From the NCBI GenBank assembly GCA_003820645.1, contig RPOR01000008.1, positions 1 through 57,895 of the forward strand: DNA of 57,895 bases, in the 5' to 3' direction. Each line of letters starts with the position of its first letter. Positions within the stretch are counted from its first letter, which is position 1. The translations under genes and the position numbers were made by a program. Positions 37,101 to 46,235 of this stretch are shown here, piece after piece. This DNA is from Betaproteobacteria bacterium. GTDB lineage: Bacteria > Pseudomonadota > Gammaproteobacteria > Burkholderiales > SG8-41. The notes beneath the pieces were generated by a model, which was given only the letters and a program-made list of their open reading frames with translations, was not told the origin of the DNA and searched no databases.

Positions 37101-38093
37101 CTACGCGGCAGCCGGACTCATCGGCTGCAAGCCCAGCCGTGCAAACAGCGCCTGGTCGTTGTCGACATCGGGATTGCCGGTGGTCAGCAGTTTCTCGCCA
37201 TAAAAAATCGAATTCGCGCCGGCGAGGAAACACAAGGCCTGCACCGCGTCGCCCATCTGCTGGCGACCCGCGGACAGGCGTACCATAGCCTTGGGCATGG
37301 TAATGCGCGCACAGGCAATGGTGCGCACGAATTCCAGCGGATCGAGCGCTGCGGTACCGTGCAGCGGCGTACCCGGCACCTGCACCAGATTGTTGATCGG
37401 CACCGATTCCGGATACGGTTCCATGTTCGCCAGCTGCGCAATCAGCGTCGCGCGCGCCGCGCGCGTCTCGCCCATGCCGACAATGCCACCGCAGCAGACA
37501 TGCAGTCCGGCTTCGCGCACCTGCGCCAGCGTGTCGATACGATCATCGTAGGTGCGGGTGGTGATCACATTCCTGTAATTGTCCGCCGCGGTATCGATGT
37601 TGTGGTTGTAATAGTCGAGGCCCGCGTCGCGCAGCTGCTCGGCCTGGCCGGGTTTCAGCATGCCCAGCGTCGCACAGGTCTCCATGCCCAGGCCGCGCAC
37701 GGCCCTGACCATGGCCACGACCTGGTCGAGATCGCGCTGTTTCGGTCCGCGCCACGCTGCGCCCATGCAGAACCGGGTCGCACCCTTCTCGCGTGCCTCC
37801 TGCGCTGCAGCAACCACCTCTTCGACCGACAATGTCTCCTGGTTTTCGACGCCGGTGTGATACCGCGCCGCCTGCGGGCAGTAGCCACAGTCTTCCGCGC
37901 ACCCGCCGGTCTTGATCGACAGCAACGTCGACAACTGCACGGCGTTGGGGTCGAAATGCGCGCGATGCACCTGCTGCGCTCGAAATAGCAGATCGTTGAA
38001 CGGCAGCGCGAATAACGCCTCGATGGCAGCAACCGTCCAGCGCGGTGTGTCAGCGGGAGTCGGAGCGCGGTCGTTGATCGTCAATGTATCCAT
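37101..38093 (-). CDS. bioB: Biotin synthase
   Basis: A 330-residue radical SAM enzyme that inserts sulfur into dethiobiotin. The [4Fe-4S] cluster cysteines are Cys65, Cys69 and Cys72 in CAEDCGYC, and conserved residues for the [2Fe-2S] cluster follow. ATG at 38093 is preferred over GTG at 38099. AT-rich repeat copy 4 lies about 30 bp upstream, between it and comF. bioA is not in this operon. Confidence 0.96.
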   Translation of the reverse strand: MDTLTINDRAPTPADTPRWTVAAIEALFALPFNDLLFRAQQVHRAHFDPNAVQLSTLLSIKTGGCAEDCGYCPQAARYHTGVENQETLSVEEVVAAAQEAREKGATRFCMGAAWRGPKQRDLDQVVAMVRAVRGLGMETCATLGMLKPGQAEQLRDAGLDYYNHNIDTAADNYRNVITTRTYDDRIDTLAQVREAGLHVCCGGIVGMGETRAARATLIAQLANMEPYPESVPINNLVQVPGTPLHGTAALDPLEFVRTIACARITMPKAMVRLSAGRQQMGDAVQALCFLAGANSIFYGEKLLTTGNPDVDNDQALFARLGLQPMSPAAA

Positions 38094-38121
38094 GGCCACA
38101 AATTTCGTTAAAATAAAATAT

Positions 38122-38142
38122 CAATAAAAACAATGAGTTATA
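38122..38142 (-). repeat. AT-rich boundary repeat, copy 4
   Basis: On the minus strand TATAACTCATTGTTTTTATTG fits the motif WTAACTNRTTGTTTTTAWW. It lies in the short divergent gap between bioB and comF, and the annotated ATG of comF (38133) is inside it. Confidence 0.6.
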
Positions 38143-38879
38143 CGACATTATCCTCGCAGATGCGCAGCCTTTTGTCAAATCTGGCGGCGCCGCTACTTAA
38201 CAGCGTTCGCGAATTGCGGCGCAAAGGGCTGGCGGCGCAATGCCTGCTGTGCGGGGCCGCGGCCACCGGCGCCAGCCTTTGCACCGGCTGTCGCGCCGAC
38301 CTGCCCTGGCTCACCGACGCCGCCTGTACCAGCTGCGCGCACCCGCTGCCGGCAGCGGGGCTGTGCGGACAGTGTCTCGCGGAACCGCCGCATTACGACC
38401 GCGTGATCGCGGCATGCCGTTATACGTTTCCGATCGCGGGCCTGATCCAGTCCTTCAAGTATGGCGGGCGGCTGCCGGTGGGAACGGCGCTGGCGGCACT
38501 GCTGGCCAGTCGTGTGCAGCCGTCGCCGGACCTGATCGTGCCGATGCCGCTGTCGGCGCAACGCCTGCGCGAACGCGGTTTCAATCAGGCGCTGGAACTG
38601 GCGCGCCACATCGGGCGCACGCTCCATGTACCGATTGAGGCCAGCCTGTGCGTAAAAACACGGGATACGCCGCCGCAAACCCGCATGCCCTGGAAAGAGC
38701 GCCGCAAAAACATCCGCGCCGCGTTTGTCGTCGCCGGTGATGTCGCAGGTTACCACGTGGCGGTGGTCGATGATGTGCTGACCACCGGCGCCACGCTCAG
38801 CGAACTGGCACGCAACCTGAAACGCGCCGGCGCGGCCACGGTCACCGGCTACGTGATCGCGCGCACCGTCAGCCGATAA
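38133..38879 (+). CDS. ComF family protein (phosphoribosyltransferase-like)
   Basis: A 248-residue ComF-type protein: two zinc-like cysteine pairs near the N-terminus (CLLC and CTGC, then CTSC and CGQC) followed by a PRTase domain with the PRPP loop VAVVDDVLTTGATL. ComF assists natural transformation in some bacteria; other members have uncertain roles. The ATG at 38133 lies inside the AT-rich repeat and has no ribosome site; an ATG at 38160 would give a 239-residue protein. Confidence 0.87.
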   Translation: MSYTTLSSQMRSLLSNLAAPLLNSVRELRRKGLAAQCLLCGAAATGASLCTGCRADLPWLTDAACTSCAHPLPAAGLCGQCLAEPPHYDRVIAACRYTFPIAGLIQSFKYGGRLPVGTALAALLASRVQPSPDLIVPMPLSAQRLRERGFNQALELARHIGRTLHVPIEASLCVKTRDTPPQTRMPWKERRKNIRAAFVVAGDVAGYHVAVVDDVLTTGATLSELARNLKRAGAATVTGYVIARTVSR

Positions 38880-39014
38880 GCAACCGCAACAGCCAGGGCA
38901 GCGACGCAAGTGCCGGTCGGCAAAGGCGGCGGCTCGGGATCGAAGCCGCTGCTGGTGCGGCACCAATCCCTGCACGACTGCCGAGTGCCGCGGATCGCGG
39001 CTCCCTGTGATGAC

Positions 39015-39902
39015 TCAGTAGGTGACGGTCAGGGTGTGCACATTGGTCCCCGCGCAGCTGGCACCGGCACAGGTACCCGCCTGGTTCGCGGGCATGGTAC
39101 CGTTGATGTAATAGGTCTGCGCGGAACCCGTGCCCGGGACGGGCCCGAACGGATGCACGCCGCCGCTGCTGGTCGTGTTCAGCAAGAGGGAATAATTCAG
39201 GCCGCTGACCGCGCCGCTATTGGCATCGAGCGACAGCGTGTACGGTGTCAAATTGGTACACGTCGTACTGAATGTCGTGTTGGCAAGATTCGCACTGCCT
39301 TGAAAGGCGGTGTAAGTGCCGAAATTCACGGTTCCCGGCGGCGTCGAAAACGTGCACCTGGGATTCACATTGATCGTGACATTGAAACTTTGCGGATTTG
39401 TGCCGGTTACGGTGATGGCGCCCGTAGTCACAATCGCGAGGGTCATGCTGACGAGGTCGGTGGAAGATCCCGCCGACGGGAAACCCGGCTGCGCTGCGGG
39501 TACGCAGCCGAAATAATTCAAGGTTTGGGAAATCGTAGCACCGCCTTTGCCGCCGGCAAAGCTGAAGGTACCCGCACCACTCCACGGGATTGTGCAGGAA
39601 CTGTCGGTATAGAGATCGTAGTTTATATTTCCTGCCGCACCCGTGGCCCGATTCTGCGCACCACTCGGATTCAGACCATTGTTGGGAATCACCGTGTAGT
39701 CAAAGGTGAGTCCCCCGCCACCGCCTGACTTGGTGCACGACACCGTTACCGACAGTGCGGTCGAGGAATTGCTCACATCCGAATAGATTTGGGTGTAGTT
39801 GGGCACTGTGCCCAGGCTGCAGGCAAAAGTCGCCGCTTGCGCACTACCGGCCACCAGCAGCAATATCGCGACCTGCAGCAGCCGCGCCCATGTCGATCTC
39901 AT
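39015..39902 (-). CDS. Two-domain spore coat protein U-like pilus tip protein (CsuE-like)
   Basis: A 295-residue secreted protein with a signal peptide (ending GSAQA) and two spore-coat-U (SCPU) domains; each starts with a Cys and the second ends with the C-terminal LTVTY strand that pairs with chaperone. Its size and place at the end of the operon resemble CsuE, the tip adhesin of archaic chaperone-usher pili. The start at 39902 overlaps the usher stop (ATGA). Confidence 0.85.
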   Translation of the reverse strand: MRSTWARLLQVAILLLVAGSAQAATFACSLGTVPNYTQIYSDVSNSSTALSVTVSCTKSGGGGGLTFDYTVIPNNGLNPSGAQNRATGAAGNINYDLYTDSSCTIPWSGAGTFSFAGGKGGATISQTLNYFGCVPAAQPGFPSAGSSTDLVSMTLAIVTTGAITVTGTNPQSFNVTINVNPRCTFSTPPGTVNFGTYTAFQGSANLANTTFSTTCTNLTPYTLSLDANSGAVSGLNYSLLLNTTSSGGVHPFGPVPGTGSAQTYYINGTMPANQAGTCAGASCAGTNVHTLTVTY

Positions 39903-42457
39903 CGTGCCACCCCTGTGCAAAGCAACGGCCCCACCCGCGGGATTTCGTCCGGTGTTGCCGCGGGCAGCCTCACTTCAAATTCGCATTGCTGATTTTTCCA
40001 GTTTAGCAGCACGCGATTGGTGGGCTGCAGTCCGGTGACAAAGGCTTCGCCGCGCCGCGCCACATAAAATTCCTGGTTGTCGCCCTTGATCTTCGCGATT
40101 GCGCCGGCGGGCGCGACATCGCCGTCATCGAATACGATCCTGAGCAGAGCCCCCTGACCCGTGCGCACCGGAAACACGACTTTGACCGCGCTGCGCCACG
40201 GCGGTACCGCAATCTGCTCGATCGAGTCGAGTTCCGCGCTGATCGGCAACTCGTTCGGATCGACGCGCACCGAGTTGTCCTGGTAAGCCATTAACCGCGG
40301 AATCAGCGCGATGCCATCGGCGTCGGTGTGGGTCAGGACCTGGCCGCCCAAACCGATTCCGACCCTGCCATAACCCGCAACTTCGGCCACGGCAAAACTC
40401 TGGTCGAGGCGGCGGGTCGCAAACAGGTGCCGGTCGGCGAACACCAGCCCGCCGGTCGCACCCAGTCGCACCGAGGTCTGATCATGCCCGGCGCTGACCT
40501 CGCCCGAAACCTGGCCGTAGCGTCCGAGGTAAGTCGCGCCGGCCTCCGCACGCTCACGGTCCTGCTGCTGCCCGGCCAGCAGGCGCCAGCCGAAGCCGGC
40601 GTCATTGGCGGGGCTCTCCGACACCGTCGCATACAGATCATTCTGCCCCTCGCGCACTGCCGCGTTGACGCTGGCAATGCGATACCCGCCCATGGGCACG
40701 ATCAGCGTAACCCCGACGAAATTGGCGCTGGCACCGGCGATGGCGCGGGTTGCGTTCAGGATCAGGCTGGCGCGCGCGCCGATGCGTATCGTATGGTTCA
40801 ATGAAGCGGTCGTCACGCGCTCGAAATCATAGCGGTCGATGCTCGCAAAACCCAGGCCGAACGTGCCTACGCCGTCGGTCGTGTACGTCCAGTTGCCCGC
40901 CACTTCCTGGCGGGTCGGCAACACCGTCTCGTCCAGCGCCAGGTTGCGAAAATCGCGCGTCGCCTCCTTGACCTGGACCTGCAGGCTGCTGCGCAAACCG
41001 ATGCGTTCCAGGCCCAGCAACCACGCACCGCCGCTGCCCCGGCGGTCATCCTGGCTCCCGACCCAACCGAATTTGCCCAGAAACTGGCCGGGGAGCGCGG
41101 ATGCCGCGCCCAACCATAATGTTTGCAACTGCGTGCCCGCATCGGCGCGGCCTTCCAGCGTCAACGCATCGTTATAGCCGTGACGCCACGTGCCGCTGAC
41201 AAAGCCGGTGTCGTAATTGCTGCTGTCCGTGCCGAGGTCTCGTCGCACGCCCCCTGCTTCGACGCGCCATTCGTCGAGCCCGGCGGCCAGCAACCGCGCG
41301 CTGGTGAAGAACGGTATGGTTGTCACCGTCTCCCGCCCCAAGACATCGCGCACCACCAGCTGCGCCTGTCCCCCGCCCGTCATCAGTGGAAAGTTGCCGA
41401 CGGTAAACGGCCCGGTCGGCACTCTGGAGCTCTGGCGCAGCACATCGTTGACATACAACTCGACGGTCGACGGCGCCTCGGACAAACCGCGGAAAATGGG
41501 CAGCGGCTGGCTGATGAATCCCGGCGTCAATGCGAAGTTGGTGCCGTACTGGATGCCGCCAAAATAGAAATCGCGCCCCAGCATGCCACCCAGCGAGGTG
41601 GTGTCGCCCAGGCGCAAGGTGTGGTTTTTGTCGGGGAAGTCTTTGGTAAACGTGGTTTCCAGGCGCGTAAAAGTGCGCGGCAGGCCGAGGGTATTGTCGC
41701 CCGTCAGATTACGCCCCACCGCGGTACTGGTCAGGACGCCCCACCCCGTTGAAAACCCCAGTTCGGTGACCAGCCCCAGATCCTGTGTCGAAGGGGCCTC
41801 GCGCAGCGCGGAGGTGGTGTAGCTCAGGTCGTAATTGAAAAATACGCTGGGCAGCACCGGGCTGACCACCGGCCGCTTCAACAGCGGTTGCGTCAGCCGT
41901 GTCGCGGCAAAGGCATCCGGCGAAAACAGCAATTCCACCGCCTGGTTGGCGGCGTCCAGCCTGACACGGTAGCCCGGTACGGCGGATAGCGGCAAATACG
42001 CCTCGCCGCGGAAATTGATCGCAGGCACACCGTCAGGCAGGGTCACCCGCCACTCTGCGAACGCATCGCGTGGCGCGTAGAGTTCGCCCGCGCGCTCCAA
42101 CAGCAGCCAGGTCCCGCTTTTCGCGCCATTGACAATGACTTCCAGCGGAGTCACGCGATCATCACCAGGCCGGGCGATGGCCGGCATCCTGCCCTCTGGC
42201 GGCTTGACTTCCTGAGCGAGGCGCAAATGCAGCGGCGGCTCGGGACTTCGGGCGCGACTGGCCGCTGCCGGGACCGCGGGCATTGCCGCTGTATCCGGTG
42301 TGGCCGACATCAGGGGCGCCGGCGACATGCGCAGACGCAACGGCGATTCAGTTACAGAACGCGGCTCAGCCGGCGAGGCAGGTTGTCCGGTTGCGTGGAC
42401 GATGCACGCAACAGAAGAGAAGGCCAGAAATAATAGGCACCGATGGAATATCAGCAA
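39899..42457 (-). CDS. Fimbrial outer-membrane usher (FimD/PapC family, archaic Csu type)
   Basis: An 852-residue usher with a signal peptide, an N-terminal chaperone-binding domain, a large beta-barrel/plug region and a C-terminal domain. Family segments include FFNYDLSY, GFISQPLPIFRGLSEAPSTVELYVND split over about 330-350, and GPFTVGNFPLMTGGGQAQLVVRD. It secretes and assembles pilins delivered by the chaperone. The start is a TTG at 42457, 1 bp after the chaperone stop, with no better alternative. Confidence 0.9.
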   Translation of the reverse strand: MLIFHRCLLFLAFSSVACIVHATGQPASPAEPRSVTESPLRLRMSPAPLMSATPDTAAMPAVPAAASRARSPEPPLHLRLAQEVKPPEGRMPAIARPGDDRVTPLEVIVNGAKSGTWLLLERAGELYAPRDAFAEWRVTLPDGVPAINFRGEAYLPLSAVPGYRVRLDAANQAVELLFSPDAFAATRLTQPLLKRPVVSPVLPSVFFNYDLSYTTSALREAPSTQDLGLVTELGFSTGWGVLTSTAVGRNLTGDNTLGLPRTFTRLETTFTKDFPDKNHTLRLGDTTSLGGMLGRDFYFGGIQYGTNFALTPGFISQPLPIFRGLSEAPSTVELYVNDVLRQSSRVPTGPFTVGNFPLMTGGGQAQLVVRDVLGRETVTTIPFFTSARLLAAGLDEWRVEAGGVRRDLGTDSSNYDTGFVSGTWRHGYNDALTLEGRADAGTQLQTLWLGAASALPGQFLGKFGWVGSQDDRRGSGGAWLLGLERIGLRSSLQVQVKEATRDFRNLALDETVLPTRQEVAGNWTYTTDGVGTFGLGFASIDRYDFERVTTASLNHTIRIGARASLILNATRAIAGASANFVGVTLIVPMGGYRIASVNAAVREGQNDLYATVSESPANDAGFGWRLLAGQQQDRERAEAGATYLGRYGQVSGEVSAGHDQTSVRLGATGGLVFADRHLFATRRLDQSFAVAEVAGYGRVGIGLGGQVLTHTDADGIALIPRLMAYQDNSVRVDPNELPISAELDSIEQIAVPPWRSAVKVVFPVRTGQGALLRIVFDDGDVAPAGAIAKIKGDNQEFYVARRGEAFVTGLQPTNRVLLNWKNQQCEFEVRLPAATPDEIPRVGPLLCTGVAR

Positions 42458-42458
42458 T

Positions 42459-43250
42459 CTATTGCGCGACGGGCCGCATATCGGGGATGGTCACGTTGTA
42501 GCTTTGCTTGGACCCGTCCACCAATGTCACGGAGAGCTTGGCCTTGCCGCCGGGGATGTTGCCGTCGGCGCGCTTGATTTCAAAATCACGCTTGATGCCA
42601 GGCAAGAGATACGCGCCGGAGTCCCGGTTGGCAACTTCTTGACCATTGTCCGCCACCAACGAAAACGCGATTGGATAGGCGTGGGCATTCCCGCTGTTTT
42701 CACAAACGGTCTTGATCGTGTTGTGCGCCACCCTTTCGACGCCACCACAAACCAGTTGCGCTTTGGCGCGTGGCGGCGTAATAAAAACCGGGATGGAAAA
42801 AGCCAGTGCCAGCTGCACCTGCAAGTTGTCTTTCGCCGGTACCGCTTCAGGTACTTCACGCACGATCATGCGGTAAGTCAGCTGTTCGGTCGGCATCGCC
42901 GTCTTCAGTCGCGCCAGCCGGACCACCTGCCGCGCCCTCGGCGCAAGTTTGATGATCGGGGGCGACAAAAAGATGTCTTCGGTCAGCGTAAGCTCGTCGG
43001 CGCCGCCGGGTTTTTGCTTCCATAAATACAGATCTGCCTGCATGACCAGCGGCTGATCTCCTTCATTGGTCACCGTCACCGCTATCGCGCGGTCCTGCGG
43101 AGTCATGTAGAGGCGTACCGGTGTGACCGAAAACTGGCCCGCCACCGCCGAGGGCAGGGGCAACGTCGCCATTAACAAACACAAAACGCCGCCGTTCAGA
43201 AGACGGCTCGGACCGTTGCTTGCGACTGCGGCCGAGGTTCTCATGATCAT
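42459..43250 (-). CDS. Periplasmic pilus chaperone (archaic CsuC type)
   Basis: A 263-residue chaperone with a signal peptide (ending SAVAG) and the PapD-like N-terminal domain starting FSVTPVRLYMTPQDRAIAVTVTN. The conserved RLARLKT and TYRMIVREVP segments are present. It donates a strand to SCPU-type pilins in the periplasm. The start ATG at 43250 shares its A with the preceding stop (TAATG). Confidence 0.87.
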   Translation of the reverse strand: MIMRTSAAVASNGPSRLLNGGVLCLLMATLPLPSAVAGQFSVTPVRLYMTPQDRAIAVTVTNEGDQPLVMQADLYLWKQKPGGADELTLTEDIFLSPPIIKLAPRARQVVRLARLKTAMPTEQLTYRMIVREVPEAVPAKDNLQVQLALAFSIPVFITPPRAKAQLVCGGVERVAHNTIKTVCENSGNAHAYPIAFSLVADNGQEVANRDSGAYLLPGIKRDFEIKRADGNIPGGKAKLSVTLVDGSKQSYNVTIPDMRPVAQ

Positions 43251-43690
43251 TACCAGGCGACTGTCATTTCGAGGTAATCCCGATTGGCCAGGTGGACCAC
43301 CCGCCACAGGGTCGTGGTGCCGATCCCCGGGCTGACGTCCACAGTTTCAAACCGGTTGCCCGATCGCCAGACCTCGGTCACGAAACGGTAAGCGCCACCG
43401 TGCATCGGCGACAACGGCGCCCCGGCGCGCCCCGGGGCAATATCCACCACCGCACCGGTCGCGCAGACGATGGTGGCCACGGCACCAAAGGCGAGGCCAC
43501 CGGGATCCGTTTGACAGAATGCCGATTCGGGCATTGTTCCGGCCGATTGCAGGGAGACCGTCACATGGAACTGGCCGCTCGTCTGACCGGCATGGCCCAC
43601 CGCGGCTCCCAGCATGAGCACGCTGGCGAGCACTAAACGTAGCGCATGACCCAGCCCGCGTTTACTCACCGGTGCGATGACCGTTTTCAA
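43250..43690 (-). CDS. Spore coat protein U-like minor pilin
   Basis: A 146-residue secreted protein with a signal peptide (ending GHAG) and one SCPU-like domain: early GQFHVTVSLQSAG, a Cys pair (in FCQTDP and VCATG) and the C-terminal strand YLEMTVAW. It is more divergent than the other pilins and resembles minor Csu pilins. The start is TTG at 43690, or GTG at 43669. Confidence 0.65.
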   Translation of the reverse strand: MKTVIAPVSKRGLGHALRLVLASVLMLGAAVGHAGQTSGQFHVTVSLQSAGTMPESAFCQTDPGGLAFGAVATIVCATGAVVDIAPGRAGAPLSPMHGGAYRFVTEVWRSGNRFETVDVSPGIGTTTLWRVVHLANRDYLEMTVAW

Positions 43691-43741
43691 CCGCCGTTAC
43701 TCCGACTGACCCAATAGTCCGGGTCCATGTTCATGCACCGT

Positions 43742-44248
43742 TCAGAAGTTGATGGTCAGCGTGCGCAGTTGTGGTGACGCATTTTGCGCCGGATTACCCG
43801 CTTGATTGGCGGCGATAGTGCCCGTAATCTCGAAAGGGACGGTATCCGCGGTACCAATCGAAGCTGCTGTCGCAGCAGTTCCTGCAACGACCGTCTGTGG
43901 CGTCGCGGTAATGGAATATTGCAGCCCTTGAATCACGCCCGCGCCGACGGCATTGGTGTTCGCGGCCGCGGCAGTGGAATCGGGCGCCGCAGTGTCAAAA
44001 TTTGCCGTAATACCCGTCAATCCGCGCGTGCAGCTGAAATTCGCCGTAACCGGTGTCGCATTAACTGCAGCACCAAAAGCAGTATAGGTGCCAAAAGCCA
44101 GGTCGCCGATTGCGCCCACCGTGCACGCCGAGGTCAATGCGACGGTGACGTTGAAATTACCCGATGCAGTTGCCGCGTGGGCCGCTGGGGTGATGCCGGT
44201 AAACAGCGCAACCGCGATCAAGCCACGCAAATATTTTCGAATGCTCAT
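43742..44248 (-). CDS. Spore coat protein U-like major pilin (CsuA/B-like)
   Basis: A 168-residue pilin with a clear signal peptide (ending AHAATA), then an SCPU domain with the early strand NFNVTVALTSACTVG, the FGTYTAFGAAVNATP motif and the final LRTLTINF donor strand. A paired Cys lies in ACTVG and SCTRG. It is the first gene of the pilus operon and probably the main shaft subunit. AGGAG lies 8 bp before the ATG at 44248. Codon use is more AT-rich than in neighbouring core genes. Confidence 0.87.
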   Translation of the reverse strand: MSIRKYLRGLIAVALFTGITPAAHAATASGNFNVTVALTSACTVGAIGDLAFGTYTAFGAAVNATPVTANFSCTRGLTGITANFDTAAPDSTAAAANTNAVGAGVIQGLQYSITATPQTVVAGTAATAASIGTADTVPFEITGTIAANQAGNPAQNASPQLRTLTINF

Positions 44249-44674
44249 GTGATTACTCCTTCCTCAGCCTAGTTAACAAAAAGAACCTTGATGCCGACTT
44301 GCTAGGCACGATGCGTACCAGATCTCATACAGGATTCGTAATTTTTCCATAAAAATCCTTAAAGATCAATATATTGAGAAATTAGCTTAAAGTGAAGTGT
44401 TGTATTCATCATGTACCCCGCACCGCTCATGGCCGATCGACGATGTGAATTCCGTGACTAAGCACACACGGCTATCGCTCATGCTTCGTCGAAAACTCGA
44501 CAGCGCGGATCGCCGTGACGGGATTTAAACGCTGCGATGGCTGTAGCCCCTGAGCGATTCCCCACGGAGCCCGGATCACGGTGATCGCACACCAGCCACC
44601 CGCTGGCCGAGCGCCTGATCGGTGTCAGCCCGCCGCTCGTGGATAATCGGAGACGCGATAACAGGGAATCCCAC
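44249..44674. other. Intergenic region between the pilus operon and trmL (426 bp)
   Basis: This is the longest gene-free stretch. The part near the pilus operon (about 44330-44400) is distinctly AT-rich, unlike the rest of the window, and probably holds the pilus promoter; it includes the palindrome at 44366-44377. The right part is GC-rich with only short inverted repeats (a GATCAC/GTGATC pair at 44574-44586). No gene is supported. Confidence 0.6.
44366..44377. promoter_or_regulatory. Palindrome in the pilus operon upstream region
   Basis: TCAATATATTGA is a perfect 12-bp palindrome about 120 bp upstream of the major pilin start, within AT-rich sequence. It is a candidate operator or a site for a nucleoid-silencing protein. 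No known consensus fits with certainty. Confidence 0.35.
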
Positions 44675-45139
44675 ATGTTCGACATCGTGTTGTTCGAACC
44701 GGAAATTGCGCCCAACACCGGCAACGTGATGCGCTTGGCCACCAACACCGGCGCCCGGCTGCACCTGGTCAGGCCATTGGGATTTACGCTGCGCGACCGG
44801 ACATTGGCGCGCGCGGGCTTGGACTATCGCGAGCGCGCCGCGCTGACCCTGCACGATGACTGGGCCGCCTGCCATGCGCATTTTGGCGCGCACCGCCTGC
44901 TGGCCATTACCACCCGTGGCGGCGTGCGTTACGACACGCTGCAGTACGCCGCGAATGATGTGCTGGTGTTCGGGCCGGAAACCCGTGGCCTCCCGGCTTA
45001 CGTGCTGGACACCATACCCGCCGCGCACTGGCTGCGTCTGCCGATGCGCGCCGGAAACCGCAGCCTGAATCTGTCGAACACTGTCGCCATCGTCGTCTAC
45101 GAAGCCTGGCGCCAATGCGGCTTCAGCGACGGCAGTTGA
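44675..45139 (+). CDS. trmL: tRNA (cytidine(34)-2'-O)-methyltransferase
   Basis: A 154-residue SPOUT-fold (trefoil-knot) methyltransferase that modifies the wobble base of tRNA-Leu. The three motifs are visible: N-terminal EPEIAPNTGNVMRLA, central LVFGPETRGLP, and the C-terminal LPMRAGNRSLNLSNTVAIVVYEA. ATG at 44675 begins at the conserved MFDIVLFEP. It converges on gpsA with 15 bp between the stops. Confidence 0.96.
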   Translation: MFDIVLFEPEIAPNTGNVMRLATNTGARLHLVRPLGFTLRDRTLARAGLDYRERAALTLHDDWAACHAHFGAHRLLAITTRGGVRYDTLQYAANDVLVFGPETRGLPAYVLDTIPAAHWLRLPMRAGNRSLNLSNTVAIVVYEAWRQCGFSDGS

Positions 45140-45154
45140 GGGTATGCGTCGCTA

Positions 45155-46162
45155 CTAACGGTCGGGGGTCGGCGCTGCATGCTCGGGCTTGGCACCGCGG
45201 GCAAGCATTTCGCGGGCAACCTCGGCAGCGCTCCCGGGTCTTTCCAGGACCCGGCATACCGCATCGGTAATCGGCATGTCGATGCCGCGCTCGTGGGCGC
45301 GGCGCCGCACTTCGCCGGCGGTGAACACCCCTTCGGCGACGTGGCCGAGCCCGGCCTGCACGTTAGCCGCAGCTTCGCCACGCGCGAGCGCCAGGCCAAC
45401 CCGGCGGTTCCGCGACAGGTCACCGGTGCAGGTGAGGATCAGATCACCGACCCCGGCCAGGCCCATGAAGGTTTCCGCGCGACCACCCAGTGCCACTCCG
45501 AAGCGCGTCATTTCCGCGAGTCCGCGCGTCAGCAATGCCGCACGCGCATTAAGACCGAGGCCCAGTCCGTCGCAAACACCTGCAGCGATCGCGATTACAT
45601 TCTTCACCGCGCCGCCGACCTCGACACCAATCACGTCGTCATTCGAATAAACCCTCAGCGTCGGTCCGTGCAACGCCTGCGCTGCGGCTACCGCCAGCGC
45701 ATGGTCAGCCGCCGCCAGCGTCAGCGCAGTCGGCAGGCCGCCAGCGACCTCCTGTGCAAAACTCGGACCCGAGAGCACGGCGCCACTCGCACCGGCGCTC
45801 ATTACCTCGGCAAAAACCTCGTGCGGCAGGCGGGCGTCCGGACGCTCGAAACCCTTGCACAGCCAGATCACCGGCGTATCGCAGCGCAAGTCGCGGATCG
45901 CACGCAGCGTCGCCCGCAAACCCGCAACCGTCACGGCGACAATCACATAGTCGCTGCCGGCAAGCGCGCGACGCAGGTCCGCATCCAGACGCAATGCTGC
46001 GGGGAACGCACAGCCCGGAAGGTAGCGTTCATTGGTGCCGCGACCGCGCATCGCGTCGACCTGCAGCGGGTCACGCGCCCACAGCGTAACCGTGTTCCGG
46101 GCCGCGAGATTGATCGCCAGCGCAGTACCCCAGGCGCCGGCACCGAGTACCGTGATATTCAT
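45155..46162 (-). CDS. gpsA: Glycerol-3-phosphate dehydrogenase [NAD(P)+]
   Basis: A 335-residue GpsA that supplies sn-glycerol 3-phosphate for phospholipids by reducing dihydroxyacetone phosphate. The N-terminal Rossmann motif GAGAWGTALA is intact, the VLSGPSFAQEVAGGLPTA region follows, and the active-site Lys lies in VGGAVKNVIAIAAG. It follows the SH3 protein gene in the secB-grxC-rhodanese block. Confidence 0.96.
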   Translation of the reverse strand: MNITVLGAGAWGTALAINLAARNTVTLWARDPLQVDAMRGRGTNERYLPGCAFPAALRLDADLRRALAGSDYVIVAVTVAGLRATLRAIRDLRCDTPVIWLCKGFERPDARLPHEVFAEVMSAGASGAVLSGPSFAQEVAGGLPTALTLAAADHALAVAAAQALHGPTLRVYSNDDVIGVEVGGAVKNVIAIAAGVCDGLGLGLNARAALLTRGLAEMTRFGVALGGRAETFMGLAGVGDLILTCTGDLSRNRRVGLALARGEAAANVQAGLGHVAEGVFTAGEVRRRAHERGIDMPITDAVCRVLERPGSAAEVAREMLARGAKPEHAAPTPDR

Positions 46163-46235
46163 GATTCAGCGTTGGCGGAAGACAGCGGTTGCGAACAGAC
46201 ACCTGCAGGCACTGCCGTGCCGGAAGCCATTGTGC

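Noticed and set aside
38987-39001. Hairpin GCCGCG-GAT-CGCGGC after comF as a terminator
   Set aside because: The stem is perfect but no T-run follows on either strand.
44574-44586. Inverted repeat GATCAC-G-GTGATC upstream of trmL
   Set aside because: Short and isolated, with no nearby promoter hexamers; likely chance in GC-rich sequence.
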